Assembly (NCBI RefSeq): GCF_012273655.1
Contig: NZ_JAAWWP010000009.1
Coordinates: forward strand, 1-64,000
From: Streptomyces physcomitrii
Lineage (GTDB): Bacteria; Actinomycetota; Actinomycetes; Streptomycetales; Streptomycetaceae
Length of the DNA: 64,000 nucleotides
Direction of reading: 5' to 3'
Translations under genes and position numbers: made by a program
Shown here: one piece after another, positions 1-7,200 of the stretch
Layout: each line of letters begins with the position of its first letter
Position numbering within the stretch: position 1 is the stretch's first letter
Notes under the pieces: model-generated
Seen by the model: the letters and a program-made list of their open reading frames with translations, nothing else
The model's database searches: none
What the model was told of the DNA's origin: nothing

Positions 1-1
1 T

Positions 2-120
2 GTTTCGGTGGTCATAGCGTGAGGGAAACGCCCGGTTACATTCCGAACCCGGAAGCTAAGCCTTACAGCGCCGATGGTACTGCAGGGGGGACCCTGTGGG
101 AGAGTAGGACGCCGCCGAAC
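2..120 (+). rRNA. rrf: 5S ribosomal RNA
   Basis: A 5S rRNA, apparently full length (about 119 nt). It begins GTTTCGGTGGTCATAGCGTG and ends GCCGCCGAAC, and these ends can pair to form helix I. The internal CCGAACCCGGAAGCTAAG block is the conserved 5S core. It is the last gene of an rRNA operon whose 16S and 23S genes lie left of the window. A strong terminator follows within 10 nt. Confidence 0.96.
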
Positions 121-130
121 TAAATGTCAG

Positions 131-174
131 GGAGCGGGTTCTCGATCTTAGGATCGGGGACCCGCTCCTTTTTG
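131..174 (+). terminator. rRNA operon terminator
   Basis: The arms GGAGCGGGT (131-139) and ACCCGCTCC (160-168) pair perfectly, the loop can pair further (CGATC/GATCG), and a run of five T follows. This is a classic intrinsic terminator with a T-tract, which is unusual in this GC-rich window and typical of rRNA operons. Confidence 0.93.
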
Positions 175-204
175 TTTCCCGTCATCTGACGTTCATGTCG
201 CGCG

Positions 205-894
205 GTGACCATCGCCGGTATGGGGACACTTGCATTGCTGCGGGCCGCAGGTATCGGCGCTGGTGACGAGGTTGTCGTCCCGGCGTTCGGGACCCCGGAA
301 GCGGCCAGGGTCGTGGTCCTTGCGGGGGCCGTGCCCGTCTTCGCCGACATCGATCCCATCACCTACTGCCTCGACCCGGCGGCGGTCGCCGAGGTCATCG
401 GCCCGCGCACCGCCGGAGTGGTCGCCGTGGGCACCTTCGGCAGACCCGTGGAGAGCGTCCGGCTGCACGGTCTGGGCCGGCGGCACGGACTCCTCGTACT
501 GGAACACCCGGAAGAAGGGGCCGCGGTGGCGGATGTGCCGCAGCGGCGGGTGCATGCGGCCTATCTGGACCGGCGGTTGAGCGGTGTGGTGACGCCGGAG
601 TGCGTCGAGGGGCACAGCTACCGGCAGTACGTGGTGCGGGTGCCCGGTAACGGGCGGCCCGACCGGGATGCCTTCGCGCGGGCCATAAGGGCGCGCGGGG
701 TGGCGTGCAGCGTGCCGGTGAAGACGCCGGTGCACCGCACCCCGGACTATCTGCGGCGAGCGGTGCTGCCGCGTACCGAGCGGGCGGCGGACGAGACGCT
801 GGCGCTTCCGGTCGACGCGGCGATGAGCCGGCGGGACCTCCAACGGGTCGTCTCGGCCTGCAACGCCCTGGGCGGGCTGCTTGCTCCGGCCTGA
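205..894 (+). CDS. DegT/DnrJ/EryC1/StrS-like aminotransferase, short form
   Basis: 229 residues. Residues 5-100 read like the N-terminal part of DegT/StrS sugar aminotransferases (GAGDEVVVPAFGT, then GAVPVFADIDPITYCLDPAAV and a VGTFGRP segment). Residues 140-229 resemble their C-terminal small domain (YRQYVVRVP, then a region ending in DLQRVVSACNALGG). The family is normally about 370-400 residues. The middle segment, which would carry the PLP-binding lysine loop, is missing, so catalytic PLP chemistry is doubtful. Codon use still looks like an active Streptomyces gene, which suggests a retained, repurposed protein rather than fresh decay. Start: GTG at 205 (ATG at 220 is also possible); neither has a clear ribosome site, and an in-frame stop at 187 limits upstream extension. 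Confidence 0.7.
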   Translation: MTIAGMGTLALLRAAGIGAGDEVVVPAFGTPEAARVVVLAGAVPVFADIDPITYCLDPAAVAEVIGPRTAGVVAVGTFGRPVESVRLHGLGRRHGLLVLEHPEEGAAVADVPQRRVHAAYLDRRLSGVVTPECVEGHSYRQYVVRVPGNGRPDRDAFARAIRARGVACSVPVKTPVHRTPDYLRRAVLPRTERAADETLALPVDAAMSRRDLQRVVSACNALGGLLAPA

Positions 895-1065
895 GCCGTG
901 TCTTCGTACTGAGTCGGACTGAGCCGAACCTACCGAGCACGAACCCACGGAGTCCGCACCTCCTGAGCCCGCACCTCCGGGCGGCGCACCGTGCTGCGCG
1001 CGGACCGTGCCGTGCGCGGTGCGAGCCCCGTGCGGAGGCGGTGCCGAGCACCCTTCCGTACGGGG

Positions 1066-1071
1066 TATGAT
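1066..1071 (+). promoter_or_regulatory. -10 element for tRNA-Thr
   Basis: TATGAT at 1066-1071 is a near-consensus -10 about 39 nt before the tRNA. I see no convincing -35. The rest of 895-1109 holds nothing else I can support. Confidence 0.4.
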
Positions 1072-1109
1072 CTACATCGTTGCCAAGCGGGATTCCGCGC
1101 AGGTGACAG

Positions 1110-1185
1110 GCCCCTATAGCTCAGTCGGTAGAGCGTCTCCATGGTAAGGAGAAGGTCAACGGTTCGATTCCGTTTGGGGGCTCCA
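1110..1185 (+). tRNA. tRNA-Thr (anticodon GGT)
   Basis: A full cloverleaf: acceptor GCCCCTA pairs with TGGGGGC, the D arm is GCTCAGTCGGTAGAGC, the anticodon stem TCTCC/GGAGA encloses the loop ATGGTAA with anticodon GGT, and the T arm is ACGG TTCGATT CCGT. Discriminator T and an encoded CCA (1183-1185) follow. It reads ACC, a very common threonine codon at this GC content. Confidence 0.96.
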
Positions 1186-1192
1186 CCACAGC

Positions 1193-1224
1193 AGAGGACC
1201 CCGCCCAGTCGGGCGGGGTCCTCT
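1193..1224. terminator. Hairpin terminator between tRNA-Thr and osaC
   Basis: A perfect 14-bp stem: AGAGGACCCCGCCC (1193-1206), a 4-nt loop, then GGGCGGGGTCCTCT (1211-1224). It lies 8 nt after the tRNA and about 50 nt beyond the convergent osaC stop, so it can serve both. Confidence 0.9.
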
Positions 1225-1276
1225 GGCGTTTGAGGGGTGTGCGGGACGGGGGCGGACCAGACCCGCCCCCGCCTGC

Positions 1277-4006
1277 TCAGTCCGTGTGGAGGCCGGGGAC
1301 ACGCATGGCGAGGATGGCCATGTCGTCGGAGGGGGCGTCCGAGGCGAAGCGTTCGACGGCGCGCATCACCCGGGCGGCGACCGCGCCGGCGGTCAGGCCG
1401 GTGCAGGTGGTGAGGACCTCGGTGAGGCCGTCGTCGCCGAGCATGCGGGTGCCCTCGCGGCGCTCGGTGACGCCGTCGGTCACGCACAGCAGGACGTCGC
1501 CCGGGTCGAGGGTGACCGTCTGCTCGTACAGCTCCAGATCGTCCATGACGCCGAGCAGCGGCTGCGGTTCGGCCGCCGGTTCCACCGAGCCGTCCTGGCG
1601 CAGGCGCAGCGGCAGCGGATGGCCCGCGCAGACCACCTTCAGTACGGCGCTGCCGTCCTCCTGCGGCCACAACTCCCCGTAGAGCAGGGTGAGGAAGCGG
1701 CTGCGGGCGCCCTCGTCGAGGATGGCGGAGTTGAGGCGCTCCAGGACGGCCGGGCCGCCGAAGCCCTCGCGGGCCAGCAGGCGCAGGGCGTGCCGCGCGA
1801 GGCCGGTGACGGCGGCGGCCTCCGGTCCGGTGCCGCAGACGTCGCCGATCGCGAAGCCGTAGGCGCCGTCGCGGATGGGGAACAAGTCGTAGAAGTCGCC
1901 GCCGACTTCGTTGCCCTCGCCCGCCGCGCGGTAGATGACCTCGACCTCGACGTTCGGCACCTGCGGCAGCTCCGGCGGGAGGAGGCTGCGCTGCAGGGAC
2001 TGGCTGATGGCGGTGCGCTCGGAGTAGAGGCGGGCGTTGTCCAGGGCGAGCGCGGCCCGCCGGGAGAGGTCCTCGGCGAGTTCGAGGATCTCCTGGCGGA
2101 AGTGCTCGTCGGTGGGCTTGCCGAGGGTGAGCATGCCGATCACGCGGTTGCGGGCGACCAGGGGCAGGACCACGGTCTCGCCGCCGACCGCGGAGGCGGT
2201 GGCGAGGGTGGTGCCGACGCCGGAGCCGAGCCGGGGGGTCTCGCCGAGGTCGAGGCTGCGCATCGAGGTCCGCAGGGCCGCCTCGTGCGCGGCGGTCGCG
2301 GGGGCGTTCCAGATCCGGGCGCCGGGGGTGGGCACCGGGTCGGGCGGCGCGATCCGGGAGAGCAGGGCCTTGAGTCCGTCGATGCGCTCCTCGTCCTCGT
2401 GCAGGACATAGGAGAGGTACGGGTCGGAGGCCTGGTCGGCGATGGTGTAGACGGCGCACCAGGTGGCGAGCGTCGGCACGGTCATCTGGGCCATCAGGGC
2501 GAGGGTCTGGTCCCGGTCGAGGGTGCCCGCGAGCAGGTCGGAGGCCTCGACGAGGAAGGAGAGGGAGCCGCGGCGCAGCCGCTCCAGCTCGCCGAGGCGG
2601 GCGGACTCGACGGCGAGCGCGATGCGGTCCGCGGCGAACTGCAGGCGAAGCGCCTCCTCGTTGGAGTAGCGCCCGGGGCCCTCGGCGGCGACGCCCAGGG
2701 AGCCGGTGAGGCGGCCCTCGACCTTGAGCGGGACGGTGACCACCGAGCGCATGCCGGTGCTGCCGAGCAGCGGCACCGCGCCGGGGACGACGGTGAGGTC
2801 CTCGTGGACGGCGGGCATCCGCGCCGAGCCGTAGCGGCCGGGGCCCGCCTCGACGGGGACGCGGGCGAAGCGCTGGCGGGCGGAGGGCAGTCCGGTGGAG
2901 GCGCGGACCTCCAGCTCGGTCTCGTCGTCGGTGGCGAGGAGCAGGAAGGCGGCGTCGCCGTCGAGCATGTCGCGGGCGCGTTCGACGGTGCGCTGGAGCA
3001 GCCCGTCGAGGTCGTCGGGGGCGGGGGAGCCGATGAACACCTCGAAGGGGTCGGCGGCGCCCGCCTCCTGGCTCCCGCCGGAGCCGCTGTCGGTGCCGTT
3101 GGCGCGCAGCGGGGTCTGCAGTACGGCGCGCTCGTGGTCGCGTACGAGGAGGCAGACCGTGGAGGGCTCGCCGTCGGCGTCACGGACACGCAGGTGGGAG
3201 GCGTAGACCGGGGTGACGCGGCCGTCGGAGCTGCGGATGCCGTAGCTGCCCTCCCAGCGGGAGAGCTGGAGGGCCTCGGCGATGCCGGTGCTGATGCCGG
3301 GGGTGTGCGGCCAGGCCGCGAGGTCGGTGAGCGGCTTGCCGGTGACCTGGTCGGCGGGGTAGCCGAAGAGGTCCTCGGCGTCGTCGTTCCAGGCGCTGAT
3401 GCTGCCCGCGCGGTCGATCTGGACGACGCCGACGCGTACCCGGCCGTCCGCGAGGGGCAGCACGTCCGGGGGCAGGGTCGGCCCGGCGGAGCGGGTGCCC
3501 ACGGAGCGGGCCGGCAGGTCGAGCTGGAACCAGACGCGCTTGTGGGTGGGGCTGTACTCCACTCCCCAGTTGCCGGCGAGGGCTGCGCAGAGCTGGAGGC
3601 CGCGGCCGCCCTCGCGGTCGGGGCTGCCCATGTTGACGGCCGACTGCTGGAGGGGGATCTCGCGTTCGGGGTAGCGGTCGGCGACCTCGATCCGTACGGC
3701 GTCCTCGCTGCGCAGGCACAGCACCTCGGCGGCGGTGCCCGCGTGGACGACGGCGTTGGTGACGAGTTCGCTGGTGAGAACGACGGCGTCGTCGATGATG
3801 TCGGTGAAGCCCCAGCCCTGCAGGGTGTCCCGGACGAAGGAGCGGGCGGTCGCGACGGAACGCCCGACGGGGTCGAAGGTCGCGGCCGCGCGGGCGGTGA
3901 TCACAGAGCTCCTAGTACCGATGTCGTCATGCAGTGCCTGGCGGCCCGCCTCGTGCGCCCCGGGTTCAGGCGTGTGTTCCCCGGGCAGGTGCAGTCCGGT
4001 GGTCAT
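1277..4006 (-). CDS. osaC: OsaC-type multi-domain stress regulator (RsbW-like ATPase, PAS, GAF, PP2C)
   Basis: 909 residues, cytoplasmic. Order: HATPase_c/RsbW-like anti-sigma domain (about 35-145; DDAVVLTSELVTNAVVHAG, then GGRGLQL), PAS (about 170-260), two GAF-like regions (about 330-480 and 500-660), and a SpoIIE/PP2C phosphatase domain (about 680-905) with GGDFYD, GDVCGTGPEAA, AGHP, TDGVTE and SDDMAIL. In S. coelicolor OsaC is reported to act on SigB and help return it to baseline after osmotic stress; I infer the same role here. It is divergent from osaA with 259 bp between them. Start: ATG at 4006 with GGAGG about 12 nt upstream. An in-frame ATG at 4108 would add 34 residues but has no ribosome site and proline/arginine-rich non-domain sequence, so I reject it. 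Confidence 0.9.
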   Translation of the reverse strand: MTTGLHLPGEHTPEPGAHEAGRQALHDDIGTRSSVITARAAATFDPVGRSVATARSFVRDTLQGWGFTDIIDDAVVLTSELVTNAVVHAGTAAEVLCLRSEDAVRIEVADRYPEREIPLQQSAVNMGSPDREGGRGLQLCAALAGNWGVEYSPTHKRVWFQLDLPARSVGTRSAGPTLPPDVLPLADGRVRVGVVQIDRAGSISAWNDDAEDLFGYPADQVTGKPLTDLAAWPHTPGISTGIAEALQLSRWEGSYGIRSSDGRVTPVYASHLRVRDADGEPSTVCLLVRDHERAVLQTPLRANGTDSGSGGSQEAGAADPFEVFIGSPAPDDLDGLLQRTVERARDMLDGDAAFLLLATDDETELEVRASTGLPSARQRFARVPVEAGPGRYGSARMPAVHEDLTVVPGAVPLLGSTGMRSVVTVPLKVEGRLTGSLGVAAEGPGRYSNEEALRLQFAADRIALAVESARLGELERLRRGSLSFLVEASDLLAGTLDRDQTLALMAQMTVPTLATWCAVYTIADQASDPYLSYVLHEDEERIDGLKALLSRIAPPDPVPTPGARIWNAPATAAHEAALRTSMRSLDLGETPRLGSGVGTTLATASAVGGETVVLPLVARNRVIGMLTLGKPTDEHFRQEILELAEDLSRRAALALDNARLYSERTAISQSLQRSLLPPELPQVPNVEVEVIYRAAGEGNEVGGDFYDLFPIRDGAYGFAIGDVCGTGPEAAAVTGLARHALRLLAREGFGGPAVLERLNSAILDEGARSRFLTLLYGELWPQEDGSAVLKVVCAGHPLPLRLRQDGSVEPAAEPQPLLGVMDDLELYEQTVTLDPGDVLLCVTDGVTERREGTRMLGDDGLTEVLTTCTGLTAGAVAARVMRAVERFASDAPSDDMAILAMRVPGLHTD

Positions 4007-4177
4007 GTGCGGCCGCGCCCTCCGATGCCCGTGTTCTTCCCCTGCCACCCCCGGCCGGGCGGACCGGGTGGGTGGACAGCCGTCGCCCAGGTTACTTACC
4101 TTCGCCATTCATGCGGATGCCGCCTGCAACACTTTCCGCCCGGAGGGTGTGCGGAGGGTGTGCGAAGCTGCCGAACT

Positions 4178-4203
4178 GTTATGGCCTGGTTCAGCCGGGG
4201 TGA
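4178..4203 (+). promoter_or_regulatory. Possible SigB-type promoter for osaA
   Basis: GTTAT (4178-4182), a 15-nt spacer, then GGGTGA (4198-4203). This fits the loose Streptomyces SigB pattern GNNTN-N14-16-GGGTAY except at one key position. It lies 62 nt before the osaA start. An 11-nt tandem repeat (CGGAGGGTGTG twice, 4141-4162) sits just upstream. Confidence 0.3.
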
Positions 4204-4265
4204 AACACTGGGCAGGCTTGAAACAGAAGCCCGAACACGAGGTCAACCCCTGCGGGAGGGACACG

Positions 4266-7200
4266 GTGGAGTCTGGCGCAGCGACGCGTAGCACCGGCAC
4301 GCGCGCACAAGGCGGACAAAACCCGGGTAAGCCGCGAAAGTCGCGCAACGGGACAACGGCTGTCGACGCTGCAGCCATGAAAAGACTGCTCGCCGCCCTG
4401 GTGGCGATGCGCGACGGGAACTTCCGCAAGCGCCTCACGGTCTCCGGCGACGGAGAAATGGCCGAGATCGCCGCCGTCTTCAACGAGGTGGCCGAGCGCA
4501 ATATGCACCTCACCGGCGAGCTGACGCGGGTGCGCCGCATGGTCGGGCGTGAGGGAAAACTCACCGAGCGCCTGGAGAAGGGGGCGAGCGAGGGCTCCTG
4601 GGCGGTCGCCATCGACGCCTCCAACGCGCTGGTCGACGACCTCGTACGCCCGGTCTCCGAGGTGGGCCGGGTGCTGTCCGCGGTCGCCGAGGGCGATCTG
4701 GAGCAGCGGATGGAGCTGCGGGCGGAGTCCGACGAGGGGGCGGGGCATCCGCTGCGCGGCGAGTTCCTGAAGGTCGGGCGGACCGTCAACAACCTCGTCG
4801 ACCAGCTGTCCACCTTCACCGACGAGGTGACCCGGGTGGCCAGCGAGGTCGGCACCGAGGGCAAGCTCGGCGGGCAGGCCCGGGTGCGCGGGATGTCGGG
4901 GTCCTGGAAGGACCTCACCGACTCCGTCAACACGATGGCGTACCGCCTCACCGCGCAGGTCCGCGACATCGCCCTGGTGACGACGGCGGTGGCCAAGGGT
5001 GACCTCTCCCGCAAGGTCACCGTGCACGTCGCGGGCGAGATGCTCGAACTCAAGAACACCGTCAACACGATGGTGGACCAGCTCTCCTCCTTCTCCTCCG
5101 AGGTGACCCGGGTGGCCCGGGAGGTGGGCACCGAGGGCGAGTTGGGCGGTCAGGCCCAGGTGTCCGAGGTCGCCGGCGTCTGGAAGGACCTCACCGACTC
5201 GGTGAACCTGATGGCGGGCAACCTCACCGCCCAGGTCCGCGGGATCGCCCAGGTCACCACGGCCGTCGCCAACGGCGACCTCTCGCAGAAGGTGACCGTC
5301 AGCGCGCGCGGCGAGGTCGCGCAGCTCGCCGAGACCATCAACCAGATGACCGAGACGCTGCGTACCTTCGCGGACGAGGTCACCCGGGTCGCCAACGAGG
5401 TCGGCGCCGAGGGGCGGCTCGGCGGCCAGGCCAATGTGCCGGGCGCCGCGGGCACCTGGAAGGACCTCACCGACTCGGTGAACACGGTCTTCCGGAACCT
5501 GACCACCCAGGTCCGCGACATCGCCCAGGTGACGACGGCGGTGGCCAGCGGCGACCTCTCCCAGGAGGTCACGGTCGACGTCTCCGGCGAGATGCTGGAG
5601 CTGAAGAACACCGTCAACACCATGGTCGGCCAGCTGTCCTCCTTCGGCGCCGAGGTCACCCGGGTCGCCCGCGAGGTCGGCGTCGAGGGCATCCTCGGCG
5701 GTCAGGCCGAGGTGCCGGGCGCGGCCGGTACCTGGAAGGACCTCACCGACTCGGTGAACACCGCCTTCCGCAACCTCACCGGGCAGGTCCGCAACATCGC
5801 CCAGGTGACCACGGCGGTGGCCAACGGCGACCTCTCGCAGAAGGTCACGGTCGACGTCTCCGGCGAGATGCTCCAGCTGAAGAACACCGTGAACACGATG
5901 GTGGACCAGCTCTCCAGCTTCGCCGACCAGGTCACGCGGATGGCCAGGGACGTGGGCACCGAGGGCCGCCTCGGCGGCCAGGCCCGGGTGGACGGGGTCA
6001 GCGGTACGTGGAAGGAGCTGACCGACTCCGTCAACTTCATGGGCCAGAACCTCACCTCCCAGGTCCGCCAGATCGCCCAGGTGACGACCGCGGTGGCCAG
6101 CGGCGACCTCTCGCAGAAGATCGACGTGGACGCCCGGGGCGAGATCCTGGAGCTGAAGAACACCATCAACACGATGGTCGACCAGCTGTCCGCCTTCGCT
6201 GACCAGGTGACCCGGGTGGCCCGTGAGGTGGGTACCGAGGGCCGCCTCGGCGGTCAGGCGCAGGTGCCCGGCGTCGCGGGTGTCTGGCGGGACCTGACCG
6301 ACTCGGTGAACGGCATGGCCGGCAACCTCACCGCGCAGGTCCGCAACATCGCGCAGGTGGCCACGGCGGTGGCCCGCGGTGACCTCTCGCAGAAGATCGA
6401 CGTGGACGCGCGCGGCGAGATCCTGGAGCTGAAGAACACCCTCAACACGATGGTCGACCAGCTCTCGAACTTCGCCGAGCAGGTCACCAGGGTGGCCCGC
6501 GAGGTGGGTACGGAGGGCCAGCTCGGCGGTCAGGCCGAGGTGCAGGGCGTGAGCGGTACCTGGAAGGACCTCACGCAGTCCGTGAACTTCATGGCCAACA
6601 ACCTGACCATCCAGGTGCGCAACATCGCCGAGGTCACCACCGCGGTGGCCAGGGGCGACCTGTCGAAGAAGATCACCGTGGACGCGAAGGGCGAGATCCT
6701 CGAACTCGTCACCACCGTCAACACCATGGTCGACCAGCTCTCCAACTTCGCGGAGCAGGTGACCCGGGTGGCCCGTGAGGTGGGCACCGAGGGCAACCTC
6801 GGCGGCCAGGCCCGGGTGCCCGGGGTCACCGGCATCTGGAAGGACCTGAGCGACAACGTCAACCTGATGGCCAACAACCTCACCGGCCAGGTCCGCAACA
6901 TCTCCCAGGTCGCCACGGCGGTGGCCAACGGCGACCTCACCAAGAAGGTCACCGTCGAGGCCAGCGGCGAGGTCGCCCAGCTCGCCGACACCGTCAACAC
7001 CATGGTGAAGACGCTGAGTTCCTTCGCCGACCAGGTGACCCGGGTGGCCCGCGAGGTGGGCACCGACGGCATCCTCGGCGGCCAGGCCCGGGTGCCCGGG
7101 GTCTCCGGCACCTGGAAGGACCTCACCGAGTCGGTGAACGGCATGGCCGCGAACCTCACCGGCCAGGTCCGCAACATCGCCATGGTCACCACCGCCATCG

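Noticed and set aside
4007..4108. N-terminal extension of OsaC to ATG 4108
   Set aside because: No ribosome site and proline/arginine-rich non-domain sequence; ATG 4006 has GGAGG upstream.
1286..4291. 1001-codon open frame antisense to osaC
   Set aside because: Composition is Gly/Asp/Val-rich shadow sequence; the opposite frame carries intact PP2C and GAF motifs.
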